Assembly: GCF_004359215.1 (NCBI RefSeq) | Contig: NC_090610.1 | Coordinates: 10,658,391-10,722,390, forward strand | DNA: 64,000 nucleotides | Direction of reading: 5' to 3' | Source: Bremia lactucae | Lineage: Eukaryota > Oomycota > Peronosporomycetes > Peronosporales > Peronosporaceae | Shown here: positions 21,341 to 32,948 of the stretch, piece by piece | Numbering within the stretch: position 1 is the stretch's first letter | Layout: each line of letters opens with the position of its first letter | Notes under the pieces: model-generated | The model's input: the letters and a program-made list of their open reading frames with translations, nothing else | What the model was told of the DNA's origin: nothing | Databases searched by the model: none | Program-made: the position numbers and the translations under genes

Positions 21341-21785
21341 TGTAACGGGGCACTATGACTTGTACTGTTTCAGTACAAGTCCACTTCGCACTTCTTCAGT
21401 TGCGAGTTGTGCCCTACGTTAATTGACGTACACTGTACGTGCAGAGGAAGACTTCTCTTAAGGTAATTAGCTTTAGATAAAATGAAAACTGTATTAAATA
21501 TAATTAAGTGTTTCTTCTTTCTATCTGTTAACGCTAATTAATTATAAACTAATACTCAACATGCAATTGAAATCTTATCTTATCTTATCTGTCTCTCTCT
21601 TTTGTTTACATCTACAGTTGATTAGTCTGCGAGATAAATAGATATAATGGTCTATACCTATTTATGGATAAGAATTCTGAATATTACTATAAAAAGTAAT
21701 ATCCTCCAAATATTATCTATTTTAGATAATATATTAATTAACAACCTTTAAGTGTTAATTTCATGTAATGATACACCCCGTTACA
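21341..21785 (-). repeat. 5' LTR of E1, with primer-binding site at 21331-21340
   Basis: On the minus strand it runs TGTAACGGGGTGTATC...AGTGCCCCGTTACA, 445 bp, followed by CCTGGTAGCA (reverse complement of 21331-21340). It contains the hairpin CTTGTACTGTTTCAGTACAAG-like element near its 3' end. Other copies are at 9675-9904 and 49637-50082, both plus strand. Confidence 0.88.
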
Positions 21786-22022
21786 AGTATGCATTGGTCT
21801 GAATTTGATCTTGGTACTCAGCGTCACTTGAACTGCTGAATCTTGAGTCTCATGCAGAAGCGCAAGATCATAAATGCGCCGAAAAAGCTGTGCGCCTCGT
21901 CTTTTTTTGCGCTCACCGATCGTATTGTCGTAATCTTTACTTTGTCAAATGCCTCGTCATCCATTTGCCGTTTCAGCATTTTCTGCATTCTTGGTATTAC
22001 AGAGTCTGAAGGCAAGAGAACT
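21786..22022. other. Short unassigned stretch between two LTRs
   Basis: A 63-codon minus-strand frame (21824-22015) is charged and Met-rich (RMQKMLKRQMDDEAFDKVK), and it may be a scrap of a host gene. No family is recognised and there is no splice evidence. Confidence 0.3.
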
Positions 22023-22562
22023 TGTAACGGGCTAAAGTTGCCCTATATTACACAATCTCCATTAAGAACACTTTGTGCACTTAAGGGAAGGTCGCTCACT
22101 TAACTAAAGTAATTAGACCAACCGTTTGGGTGTTTCACATTGTGACCCACCTTTTGTATGTGATTTAGGCCTTTACGCTAGTAAACAGTTTAGATAACAG
22201 ATGCACCTGAGGGCGTTCACATTTACGGAAATGACGGCTGGCGTCCTCCAAGATACGAGGTATTTAGAATAATACGCTCGCAATGCATATCAGTGCATAT
22301 CTACAGAGACAACATTTATGGTTGTTAAAATAAGGTTTCATGTTTAAAAGGATTAAATATAAACCAGTCTGAAAACTACTTCCTAGTTGACAAGTACGCA
22401 CGTGGGGCCGGATTACCACCCCCGTGACGACACTGAAACTAAGATTTCTAGTTCGTTGGGTAAGGTTGCTTAGGCGCCCATCAACTACCTCAGTGTACGT
22501 AAGAGAAGACGGTAAACCGATTCCTTGCTGTGCTAAAAAGGTGTATGCTAGTAGTGCGTGGC
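22023..22562 (+). repeat. LTR-L copy, 3' end lost
   Basis: It begins TGTAACGGGCTAAAGTTGCCC and follows the other LTR-L copies to about GTAGTGCGTGGC, where the last 20 or so bases are replaced by Gyp-F gag sequence. More diverged than the other two copies. Confidence 0.75.
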
Positions 22563-23285
22563 AAAAACAGACCTATCGCGATGGGCCGTGCCGCAGTCCG
22601 TTCATGAACGTGGGCACCTTAATGTGTTCCGGTATCGGACCCACACTAATGGACGCCGATAGCAAGCGCATCTCCTCCACATATTATTGCAGATACGCTT
22701 CGCCTGTTGCGCTTCAAAGAAGCGCGTCTAAAGCAACGCTTCGTTGTTCGGCGGCTGATACATGGCGCGAATCTTTGTCTTGAAGCTCGCCCATGATGGG
22801 AACGCCTTAACGTCCGCCATAAGCGCCAAGTAAGCCCACTCTGAGGCCTTACCGCGCAAATGCAACATGGCGTACGACACCGACTGGGTGTCCTCCTTGA
22901 TGAGCTGCGCCACACCGCATTGCTCCACGGCTAGCAGCAGTGGACAATCGTGCGCGCTGCAGTTTCATCGTACTTGGGCCGATCCATCCGAATGCGCCTC
23001 GGATGTCGTGGCTGGGCGGAGAGCATCCCTCCAGTCCTGTTGATAGCCTCGCTCCGGGTCTGCTCACGCCTAAGCTCATCCTGAGTCTTAGAGATGCCGC
23101 AGCATGGCTCTGTGCCTCGGACGCGGCTCTTTGCTGTCCGAGCACGAGCGCCTCAAACTGCTCCATCTAAGCAACATGTTGCTCAGAAGGACTTCCCAAG
23201 AGCCTAGCCAGGGCTTAACTCGCCAAGTCCCTGCGCCAAGTGCTTTGCCACCTCCCGATGATGTTTGGAGAATTGAAAAAATGAG
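22563..23285 (-). pseudogene. Gyp-F gag fragment
   Basis: Minus-strand frames include an N-terminal MEQFEALVLGQQRAASEAQ and the gag core LRGKASEWAYLALMADVKAF with IRAMYQPPNNEALL, a gag type I recognise from Phytophthora gypsy elements. Frameshifts separate the pieces. Neither its LTR nor pol is present. It is joined to A2 gag at about 23285 and to LTR-L at 22562. Confidence 0.7.
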
Positions 23286-24645
23286 AATTTAAGTGTTATA
23301 TAAGCCTGTTTTAGGCTGAAATCCTCCTGTTCCGCTATATAGATCGTTCGGTCGAGCGACTCTAATTCTAGCCGCAACATGCGGGTCTTAACAGGGCCGT
23401 TTGCAAATGACCAGCTATACCACTGACCAGGTATCGTGTATGTTGTGCGTAAGCGTGAATGTCACCCTTGCTCTGCTTCGAATCCAGCAGTTCGGCTCGA
23501 GCCTTGAATTCAGCATGTGGTGGCTCAAGTGTTTGTTTGAGCCTCATATGAACCAAAGACTGTTGAGTCGTGAAGCTTGAGCCCCAAGGTCCAAAATTTG
23601 GCACGTCCGACTAAGTTGGACAAGCCAAATTTCACTTTTGTTGCATCATCACTGATACGGTGAGCTCCTATGGCGTCGTCTAACTCGACGAATCATCGCA
23701 AAAAGGAGTCGCCCTCGACTGCCTCAAACTTAGAAAAATATCTTTAAGCTTTCAGGTTGACGCGGAACCACTAACAGCATCTACATGCTGCTGTCTCAAC
23801 ATATATAATTGTTGAGCACCCTGTTCTCTCAACACCTCCGATAATATTGAGAGCCTTGTTGGTGAAGCAAGGCTTCTATCTCTCGGGCCGCGTCGAGTTC
23901 AAGATAAATGAACTCGGCTTTGGCGCCGAATGCTGTTCATCTCTTCCCAGAGTGTACAGCATAGCGCCAACGGCTGGTCCTCCTACAACCGAACTCATTT
24001 GTTCGATCGCTCTCCATTCGAGGTCACTCAAATGAGCAAACCCTTCACGCGTGGCGTGACATCCTTCTTGAGGGGCTGGAAAGCTCCCTTTTTCTTCATC
24101 CAACACGTCCATGTTGGATGGAATGTACGTAGGTCGTTGAACGAACTACGAAGTGTAACGGGGCATCCTTCACTAGTACTGGTAAGCACTTGATGGTTTT
24201 ACACTGATTACAGTGCCTCGAAATTTCACGTACACAGGGTACAGAGGAAGATTTTATGTAGCTCAGGGTCTTTAGCTACCAAAGGTAATTCAAAGCATTA
24301 GCATTAGGGAACAGTTAAGCTGTATTTATATATTTAGTTTCCTACGTATCGATCTTTTATCTACTACGAACTTATTATATTAATATCGAACTAAGTATGG
24401 CGCCTCCTTGGCACCACACAATCGGGTCTTTTTAAACGATTGGCGGGGTTGATTTAGATATTAATCAATTAATTAATAGATCTAATGTCTTATTGCATCA
24501 ATTTTATCCAATTTGGAAATATTGGAACTTTTTAGTCAAAACTAATAAAGATAATATTTTTGTGCTTCTTTATTTATTTCCTCTCAGAAGAAATAACATT
24601 TATTATTCCTCTTATGGGAAATAAAACTTATGTAACGGGACACCC
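23286..24645 (-). mobile_element. Gyp-A copy A2: 5' LTR and gag only
   Basis: The minus-strand LTR (24154-24645, first bases cut by the B2 LTR at 24646) is followed by gag. The gag N-terminus is at 23876-24112 (MDVLDEEKGSFPAP, HLSDLEWRAIEQM) and the core at 23368-23604 (AELLDSKQSKGDIHAYAQ). Stops and frameshifts are present. The usual primer site is missing: AAG is joined directly to the LTR end, so ten bases (TGCTACCAGG on the plus strand) are deleted. The rest of the element is absent. Confidence 0.82.
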
Positions 24646-25119
24646 TGTAATGAGGCTTAGAATCGGTTGGAGATCCGTTGTTTACTCTATGGGTAAAATA
24701 CCCTTTATCCTATTCTAAAATAGTTAATTACTTAAATCCCATTCATTAGGGTAACAAATGTTGTCGCCGCCAGATATAAATCTGGCGGCCGAAATCTATT
24801 TTCAAATTAGCTAGGGTATGGTTTTAGATCAAATAATAAAATAAAGTGCAGTTCTACTTTTGATCTTCAAGCGTTAAGTGCCTTTCTAAGGCTTGCGCAT
24901 TGATCAGTAAGAGATAGAAGCCTTTTTAAGGTATATACTCTTGGGCACTAGTTGCCACTTGGTTCTACGAACCCCTGAATCCCTTAAACTAGGATTCATT
25001 AAGTTTTTTTAGCTTGTACGACTCCCTGAGTTGTTAAACCCATTAGCTCTATAGAACTAAGAGACTCTCTGAGTCTGAAAGTCTTCCTCTGACTTTAGGA
25101 GCGAGGTAGCTCCGCTACA
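24646..25119 (+). repeat. 5' LTR of B2 with primer-binding site
   Basis: TGTAATGAGGC...CTCCGCTACA, 474 bp, followed by CC and TGGTAGCA (25122 onward). It closely matches 39007-39488, apart from divergence in the first 80 or so bases. Confidence 0.9.
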
Positions 25120-25179
25120 CCTGGTAGCAATCGTAGTCAATTCACGCTTGAGTCTTTACAAGACTGAACCCTCACGGAA

Positions 25180-25895
25180 ATGGAAGAGATTCCAGAACTG
25201 TGAGAAGCGCAATGCGCAGCTTATGACAAGCTCAAAACGTTATTTGGGCTTGAACGTGTGGAATTTACTATCTCCCAGGGACCAGAGGTCCTGCATGCAA
25301 CGCTTGAAGCCTTTATGCGATACGAAGCCTCCCTGATCGGTCAGGTACAGGACCACTTCGCGGCATCGATGCGAACCCGGTACATCTCTGTACCTAACTC
25401 AGAGCCGAAGGCTCGCCTCTAGCTGTAATTGTGAAGACATTTGAGGGAAAAGAGGGAGAAAATCTCCCTTCTTGGATTAAGCAGATGGAAATGGCCATTG
25501 ATTCGCGTTATTCGTAACAGAACGGCAAAATGTGGATATGGCCATTTCCAAACTCGGAGGTAGAGCGATCGATTGGGCACTTTCGTGCAGTACGTCCATA
25601 AACGATGCTTCTTCTCTCACGGGATTCGCTGAAACAGCAGATGACTAGCATGCTTGCACTGCCTGATCAGGCTTTTCGCATGTGAGCACGGCTCCTAGCG
25701 ACTTGACAGGGTAAATGAACACTATGGGACTTTGTCCAGGAGTTGAGAACCCTTATTAAATCTATGCATCAAGACCCAATGCAAGAAGCAATTGTCGTAA
25801 CAATCTTTATGGGGGGTCATAATGAAGGCGTTCCCGGACGACATTATTCCGATCTCATCCTGCTACTTTCAAAATGTCAGTTGCCATAGCGCTAC
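25180..25895 (+). pseudogene. Gyp-B B2 gag, 5' part
   Basis: It encodes VEFTISQGPEVLHATLEAF and [14 protein letters not shown], collinear with the B1 gag, with several stops. It ends at GCTAC (25891-25895), where C1 is inserted, and the frame resumes at 32949. Confidence 0.8.
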
Positions 25896-26562
25896 TGTAA
25901 TGGGACTAGGCCAAGTCCCTTATTCAGCTCACTAAAAGAGGAGACTGAACCGTGGCGAGGAAACGTTGGAGGGCACTTGCGAGGTTGGAGGTAAAATGAC
26001 AACTGAATTGAAAAGCTGTTATGGTTCCTATCGCTACTCCTAATTAGCCTCTAGGGCTCCTAGAGGTTTATATAAGTAGAACCTACACATGGATGAATAA
26101 AACCTACGAACTGATATATAAAACCTTGGGTACACTGAGGTTCAACAAATAGGTTCTTGAACTTGAAGTGCTGTGGAAAGTTCCCTGCGAAGTGACTGGC
26201 TCACGCCACTCACTTCAACCGGTAGAGACACGTTGGACGCGTCACCAGTGTAGTTCCCAAGCAGGTCCCATCATTCTGTACTTGAATGTAAACCTTGAAC
26301 TTCGACTGGGAAGCTTTGAACTTGAACTTGAAACTCTCATATCGACGATGCAGTGTCGCCAGATGGTTTCTAGGAAAGATGAGTAATGACGATGCGGCGT
26401 CATCACTTCATCTAGAGCACAACTGGCTACCTTTAGCCCTGGCTCCCATGTCTTACCCTGTAGAGACATGTCTCGCTTCGCTCCGTCTCATCTCCGGTGC
26501 CCAGCACCTTTGAGATATGTACTATGGTAAGTACTAAGACATGTAATGAGAGGCTCATTACA
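25896..26562 (-). repeat. 3' LTR and polypurine tract of C1
   Basis: On the minus strand the LTR starts TGTAATGAGCC at 26562 and ends CATTACA. It is preceded by the tract TTTAAGGGGGGATGA (minus strand, 26563-26577), which would prime plus-strand synthesis. It is nearly identical to 32284-32948. Confidence 0.92.
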
Positions 26563-26606
26563 TCATCCCCCCTTAAAGTAGCGTTCACGCTTCAAAGAGA
26601 AGAGGA

Positions 26607-27697
26607 ATGCTGGCTGTGCTTCATTTCAAAATGAGCGACCGAGGAACCAAGCGACCGTCCCAGCCTTCCGTGAGTGACTCAGGCAGGAGTCCTCATGAAG
26701 CCCCTTGCCGTACTGAGCACCCTGTCAAGCGACAGAGGCTTAACGGTGGACTCTACGACATTGCACCTATCGTTAATAAGCGAGGTGATGTAGAGTTCTA
26801 CCGTGAGCGCTTCAGCACATGGCGTCGGATCAACAACCGTGATGATCCGCGTCAATCAAGGGCAGCGAAAGAGAACTCGTGGAGATCCTTCGTGTTTCTT
26901 GAAAACAAGAATCGAATGGACTCCATTCTCGGACGTGGACCAAATCAACTTGGCCACGGCAGCGGCGACAGAGCCGACGCTACAAGTCGCTCTCATACTC
27001 GCGAACGACGTCAGGGACGTCAGCCACGAGGGCGTCAAGTGATTTTCAAGTGTCGTCGCTCGGCTGATAGCCGCGCCACCGAACACGGAAGAAGCGATGA
27101 GTCTGTTGCTTCTTTCGGCGGCGATTCGACGGAGTCAGATGGTCTCGGTGACCAACAATCGACTCAACCAGACACCGTCGTTCTCCGTGAGAATCAATTA
27201 ACGGAGGTGGGGCTGAACGAGAAAACGATTGAGAGGCTCGGGAAGTGGAAGAGCGCTCATCGCGAACAGATTGAGGAGCTGCACATGCACTCCTCGGATC
27301 TGAAGACAACCTTGAGGCTCATGCGATCGAGTGTGACTCGCGCCATGATGCCTTGGAAGCGAAGGCGACACAGGCTTCCGTGTCGAAGACCGAGTTCGAA
27401 TCGAGGCTTCAGCAGACTCAGGACGATGTCCTAAAGTTGCAGGAGACCGAGAAGATCCGTGGCTTGAGCCATGTTCGACTTCTTGGTGTCGTTGAGGAGG
27501 CTGGCTCAACTCTGGGCACTCTTCGCGGTGATCTCGAGACTCGTCTCGTTGCTTTCGAGTCTGTGAAGGACCAATCCTTTGATGTCCTCCAGCGCCTCTA
27601 TGCCGAGAAGCAACTTCAGAGCGATGAGTTGGCGACTCTTCGCGAGCAGGTCGAGACCCTTCGACAGCAAGTGGCTCACCTTCAAAGGATGAAGTAG
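26607..27697 (+). pseudogene. Antisense ORF of Gyp-C (asORF), copy C1
   Basis: The plus-strand frame 26607-27434 (275 codons) continues in a second frame at 27353-27697 after a deletion of about 10 bp near 27306. Taken together it matches the intact 362-codon frame of C2 (61624-62712) throughout, with only scattered substitutions and no stop outside the deletion. N-terminal half: basic and disordered (MSDRGTKRPSQPSVSDSG). C-terminal half: heptad-rich (LATLREQVETLRQQVAHL). It begins 45 bp inside the LTR and ends beside the integrase C-terminus, on the strand opposite to pol. No known family. Confidence 0.55.
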
Positions 27698-28735
27698 GGT
27701 CAGCAGATCCACTTGGTAAGTATGGCTTCAGTCTGTCCACATAGAATGTTGGGTGAAGACGCATACTCGTAGGAATGTCTAGGGTGAAGGCACTCCCGTT
27801 GCATTTCGGAACTCTGGATGGTCCAATAAACCGAGGTAGTAGCTTGCTGCTACCAAGGTTGGACACTGCATGTTCAGGAAGGTTACCCGTACTAAGTAGG
27901 ACGAGATCTCCAACCTTGAAACAATTCATGTTCTTTCTTCCATGCTTGTTCGCGTGCTCCTTCTGCCGATCTTGGGCTTGAGCAATTGCGTCGCGCACAA
28001 ACCTAACGATGATTTATCTTTTGCCGACAAAGTCTTCGATCCTTCTTTGATCTCGTCGAGGCATGTTTGACGTGGAGTCCAAAACGTCAAAATTGGCCCG
28101 TATATCCGTCGCACTCGCGGTGTTCAACTCCGTTGCCAATGGAGTTCATCCCCCACCAAGAGTAGAAACCGCCCCCATGAGTGCCGCTGGCACGCGAGGG
28201 TGGAAACCATTGTTGATATAGAAGGGAGAGTACCCGGTAGATGCGTGCGTTGAGTTGTTGATCGAGAACTCAACCAGTGGAGGAAGGCACTCCATTCCTC
28301 GAATGACGTTGCATAACTTCGCAGTATGTCCTTCAGCACGCGATTCACACGCTCCGTTTGCCCATCCGTTTCAGGGTGTGAAGCTGTCGACATCGACAAC
28401 TTCGTACCCAGGCGCTCAAAAACTGCGCGCCATAGGGCGAGGGTGAATCGGATGTCTCGATCCGAGACGATCTCATCAGGCAATCCATGGAGTCAATAGA
28501 CAGTATCCACAAAGACTTGTGCTGTCTCTTCCGCATTGATGGTATCCGCCACGGCAATCAGATGAACCATTTTACTGAATCGGTCCACTATCACCAGAAT
28601 GCCGTTCCGGTTTTGCGAGTCGCGAGGAAGTCCGAACACAAAGTCCATGCTCACAGACTTCCGACTGTGAATTGAGATCGGTAGTGACCGCAGTGGCGCC
28701 TGAGTACTACTCGAAGGCTTCACGCGTTGGCACAC
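27046..28735 (-). pseudogene. Gyp-C C1 integrase and chromodomain
   Basis: Integrase core pieces: IVSDRDIRFTLALWRAVFERL (28124-28483) and ASHPETDGQTERVNRVL. C-terminal domain: LLPRFIGPSRV, then HPTFYVDRLKPY (27198-27998). After a long Ser/Arg/His-rich linker comes the chromodomain start FFRVRWRGYQPSDDT at 27050-27100, where the expected Trp codon is TGA (27046-27048). The same TGA is present in C2. Frameshifts elsewhere. Confidence 0.85.
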
Positions 28736-30073
28736 CTCACAAGTACGGACTTACTTGCGCACCCATTTGTACATATGCGGCCAATAATAGTCGCGAGAGA
28801 GGCTCATGCAAGTCTTCTTGCGACCAAAGTGACCTCCAGGGGGACTGTCGTGGTACTCAAACAACAGACGGTGCCTTAGTTCTTTGTCGTTTGGAACGAC
28901 AACTCTTGGCACGTCGTCATCGTCAACCCCATAACAGAGTAGACCATCGTGGATGGGATGTCTGTGGGTCCGTGATCGCGCTCTTGGGATAGCTTTTTCA
29001 GCTTATCCTCCGTTGGGCTCTTAAGGTACTGCAACATTTCCCAGTAACCCTCGTCGTCCTTGTATGCTCGTGCAATGTCCTCACGAACAGATGAGCGAGC
29101 TTAAACTGCAGTAGCGTTCACAGATTCTTGATCACTTGGACAACTCTTGCAGGCGGCGCTTGGCATATCCTCTGTCAATCAAGAGTCATAATCCGGACGT
29201 CTCGATAACGCATCAGCAAGGATGTTTGTCTTGCCTGGCTTGTAGTGTACAACAAAGTTGTACTCCGAGAAGAAAGCAATCCATCGTGTCATCAGCGCGG
29301 ATACCGTTCTTGCCAACAAAGCAGCCAAGAACTGGGATTTCTGGCGCGCAGAAGATACACTTCTTCAGATTCGCGTAGAGCTTGTTCTCTCGCATCACTT
29401 CGAATAGGCGTCGTAAGTGATCGAGGTGAACATCCAAGTCCGCACGGTAATACGTGGCCTTGCTGTGGACGAAGATGTCGTCAAAATAACTCGGAGCAAA
29501 GTCACGTAAGGGACGAAGAATGTTTGTCACAATGCGATTGAACGTCGCTGGCGCATTCTTTAACCCTTGTGGCATCACGAGCCATTCCCACAGCATGCCG
29601 CTTGGCGTTCTAACCGCTGTCAGAGGAACATCAGCCCCGCGCATTCGGATCTGATAGAACCCATCCAGCAAATCCAAGGTGCTGAAGACTGTGCTATTCA
29701 CCATCCCGTCAAGAATCATGTCTTTCCGAGGAACAGGTGTCTGAGCAGGTATGGTGGCGTCATTCAGCTTGTTGAAAGCATGAACAATTCGCCAACCACC
29801 CGTTGACTTCTTAACACAGAATGTTGGGCTGCTGTGCGGAGACTTGCTCTCACGCACATGACCAGCTGTCCCACGCTGCTCGAAGAACTTGTCGATTGCC
29901 TCGACTTGTTCCTTCGGCAATGGCCACTGTCTCGTGACGCAATACTTGGTACCAGGAGACAAGTCAATCTCATGATGGACTCCACGGTCCACTGGGAGTT
30001 CCTCTGGTACCTTGTCTAGGAAGATGTCTTTAAGCTCAGTTCGTACACTGGGTTTCCCTTGAGCGCATCCCAC
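28736..30073 (-). pseudogene. Gyp-C C1 reverse transcriptase, RNase H deleted
   Basis: The 286-codon frame at 29213-30073 holds RT from VPEELPVDRGVHHEIDLSPG through STPSGMLWEW-like sequence (here RTPSGMLWEW) to FAPSYFDDIFVHSKA, so the YxDD box is intact. After GKNGIRAD the sequence jumps to the end of the RNase H connection (the TMDCFLLGVQL reading), a deletion of about 0.5 kb. The region 28736-29212 holds decayed connection and integrase zinc-domain sequence. Confidence 0.85.
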
Positions 30074-31356
30074 GACTGAGTTTCGTATCTCTCAATCGGG
30101 TCTTGTCTTTCAGTACTTCCATGTCCATGTTGGACGAAGTATTTATTTCTTCGCGATCGGCTTCCGCAACGATCATACACACTTGGGCAATCTCGCCATC
30201 CTTGAGACTGCGGAGGAACGACTTCTTGCTCATTACTTGATAACGAGCATGGAGGATTATCAACCTTCACGTTGCAGACACCCTGTGCCACCCCTACATC
30301 GTCACAAGCAATAGCTTGGACATGTTCTTCGCTTGAAATATCGTGGCGGTTGATGTTTCCTTCGTCAGTTAGCGTGGCAGGAGAATGCATGCCTTGTTCA
30401 GAGGTACGTGTCTGAACTGGACCAGCTTCGCATGACGGATCACAACGAATGAGTTGAACGTTCTCATTCGTTTCGACTCTCCACGACTTCGGTTGAGTCT
30501 TCTTAGTTTTTCTTGGTCGGTGCGCTTCCTTCTTGTGCTCAACACATCCACTCTGTGAAGATGCGGGGCCATCGCACGCCGCGAAATCACTAAAGGGATC
30601 TGGAACTTCTTCAACCGAGGCGTATACCCATAGTACTTGTTCCTCATCAGTAGATTCCCACTGCACTGTGTTCGAACCTTGAACACTGATAAGATGCCGT
30701 CTCCAATCAATCTTTAGCTGGTAGCGCATCATCCATGGCATCCCAAGTATCATATCGTACTCGTCATCGAGGTCGAGAAGGATAAATTCATCTTCTCCTC
30801 GGAAAACTTCACATCCCAGGTGTAGAGTAACAACTCTTTTCACCATCTGGGTTGTCGATCCATCCGCGAATCGAACAACCATCTTGCCCATTTCCTTCAC
30901 ATCAGGTGCAAATACGTTGCTATCTGAGAGGGCACGCTCTCGAACAAAGTTGTTCGAGGCACCTGTATATATCAGGGCACGCAAAGGTGGAGCTGACTCA
31001 TTCACCTTTACGACCAAGACTATCAGCTTTGACCGCTGATCGATACTGGTCTTCTTCTTGGTGGACTTCATGTGTGCAGGTTGCACGTTGGGGCCCAAGT
31101 CCTGTGACTCCACCGTCATCGCAGAACTTTTTTCTCGGCCAGTAAAGAGCTCCGCTCCTACCGGTCGTTGCCGTTTTTTTTGCTTGTTCACTCCGCCCCT
31201 GAGGTCGACTGAAAGCACGACCTGACGAAGTTGGGCGGGAGCGCTGCGAGAGCGGCCTGTTGTTGACCGACGCTCGGCAATCTCGAGCAAAGTGGCCCAT
31301 CCGATCACATTGGAAACACTTAAAATCGGTTCTCGACCGCGTATTCCCATTGGCAT
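30016..31356 (-). pseudogene. Gyp-C C1 protease and protease-RT linker
   Basis: The frame of 446 codons lies +1 relative to gag. The protease reads LRALIYTGASNNFVRE, so the catalytic Asp of DTG is Tyr (codon at 30967-30969), followed by MVVRFADGSTTQMVK and YDMILGMPWMMRYQLKIDW. The long linker (EHKKEAHRPRKTKKTQ) has no known domain. A small deletion near 30030 shifts RT out of frame. The same Asp-to-Tyr change is in both C2 units. Confidence 0.85.
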
Positions 31357-32208
31357 GTGTGGACACAGCGGACAGATCCATTGGCTCGGGTCCGTCGTAG
31401 TACTGGCTTGGCTGTTACAGCTGGCGCGGCTGGTACTGCTGGCGCGGCTGGTACTGCTGGCGCGGCTGCCGGGTTGAACTCTGGTGGATGCGACCCTGGC
31501 GAAGACTGAACTCTTCCTGAAGAGCGCGATTGATCCCGTCTTCCATCGTCTCCGGATACTCTCGGAACAGCTGAGTCTTCACTGGACCATCGTTCAGACC
31601 TTTCATGAACGTGACGACCTGAGTGGCATAATTGACTGGATCGCTCACGATACTCGACACTAGGTATCGAGCGCGTTGCGCATAGTCGTGCAACTCCAGA
31701 CGTCCTTGGCGCAGGTCCAGAAACTCAGCTCGAGCTCGGAATTCGTTCTTCGGCGGCTCGAACGCTAGCTTCAACTCGTACTTGAAGGCTTCATAGTCCG
31801 GGAAGCATCCTGGGTCGGTGAATCGACGACCGAATGCCCAGCTTCTCGCACGTCCACCGAGCTTCGACATCGCGAAAGCAACTTGATGATCGGGATCATA
31901 GATCTGCCGAACTCTCAAGGCTGTATCCATCTCGACGGTTTAACGTAAAAGGGGCTCATTCTCGCCACCTTTGTAATGGTTCACATCGAGTTTTGGAGGC
32001 GCAACTCTTGCGGCAGAGTTGGGGTCTGCCGTTGGGCTCCAACAACCTCCTAGTGCATGAAGTTGAGAGCCGTCAACTTCTGCGCTTCGGGATAGAAGGT
32101 GTTCAACATGTTGATCACACTTGCTTCGCCGAAGATAGTGACCATGCGCTCATACGTCGCCCACTCCGGATCAGATAGGTGGGGGAAGTTCTCTCTCAAT
32201 GTATCCAT
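30998..32208 (-). pseudogene. Gyp-C C1 gag with zinc knuckle
   Basis: The start at 32208 gives MDTLRENFPHLSDPEWA. The core at 31415-31930 has MSKLGGRARSWAFGRRF and FRARAEFLDLRQGRLELHDYAQ. A Gln/Pro/Arg repeat (RQQYQPRQQYQPRQ) is followed by one TAA at about 31415. The knuckle CFQCDRMGHFARDC lies at about 31290-31335 in the same frame as gag. The gag frame then runs on to 30998, overlapping the protease frame for about 360 bp. Confidence 0.85.
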
Positions 32209-32283
32209 GATTCCGTGGGAAATGGGAAACAGAGCACACTGGCCAAGTCAAGGAGTTGGAAGATTCCTCAAAGTGCTACCAGG

Positions 32284-32948
32284 TGTAATGGGACTAGGCC
32301 AAGTCCCTTGTTCAGCTCACTGCAAGAGGAGACTGAACCGTGAGAAGGAAACGTTGGAGGGCGCTTGCGAGGTTGAAGGTAAGATGACAACTGAATTGAA
32401 AAGCTGTTATGGTTCCTGTCGCTACTCCTAATTAGCCTCAAGGGCTCCAAGAGGTTTTACAAGTAAAACCTACACATGGATGAATAAAACCTACGAACTG
32501 ATATATAAAACCTTGGGTACACTGAGGTTCAACCCATAGGTCCTTGAACTTGAAGTCCTGTGGAAAATTCCCTGCGAAGTGACTGGTTCACGCGACTCAC
32601 TTCAACCGGTAGAGACACGTTGGACGCGTCACCAGTGTAGTTCCCAAGCAGGTCCCATCATTCTGTACTTGAATGTAAACCTTGAACTTCGACTGGGAAG
32701 CTTTGAACTTGAACTTGAAACTCTCATGTTGACGATGCAGTGTCGCCAGATGGTTTCTAGGAAGATGTGTAATGGCGATGCGGCGTCATCACTTCATCTA
32801 GAGCACAACTGGCTACCTTTAGCCCTGGCTCCCATGTCATACCCTGTAGAGACATGTCTCGCTTCCCTCCGTCTCATCTCCGGTGCCCAGCGCCTTTGAG
32901 ATATGTACTATGGTAAGTACTTAGACATGTAATGAGAGGCCCATAACA
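32284..32948 (-). repeat. 5' LTR of C1, primer site at 32271-32283
   Basis: 665 bp, minus strand TGTTATGGGCC...CCATTACA, followed by CCTGGTAGCACTTTG. One of the best matched LTR pairs in the window (compare 25896-26562), so the insertion is younger than B2. Confidence 0.92.

Larger units (their letters stand above)
19151..21785 (-). mobile_element. Gyp-E copy E1, 5' LTR to integrase, internal gap
   Basis: On the minus strand: 5' LTR, primer site, first codons of gag, a 100-N gap, then RT, RNase H and the integrase zinc domain. The element breaks off at about 19150 against Gyp-D gag. The gap falls between gag and RT, so all of protease and most of gag (roughly 2 kb judging from the sister elements) is missing from the assembly. 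Confidence 0.85.
25896..32948 (-). mobile_element. Gyp-C copy C1: complete nested Ty3/gypsy element
   Basis: It has two LTRs (25896-26562 and 32284-32948), a primer site and a polypurine tract. Flanking GCTAC at 25891-25895 and 32949-32953 is a 5-bp target duplication, and B1 carries the uninterrupted site (GCGCTACGCGCC, reverse strand near 6150). Order on the minus strand: gag, zinc knuckle, protease, RT, integrase, chromodomain. About 0.5 kb of the RT thumb and RNase H is deleted compared with C2. A long antisense frame (26607-27697) lies before the 3' LTR. Confidence 0.95.

Noticed and set aside
30016..30263. 75-codon frame at the C1 protease-RT border as a separate gene
   Set aside because: It is the continuation of pol (KKSFLRSLKDGEIAQVC) put in another frame by a small deletion.
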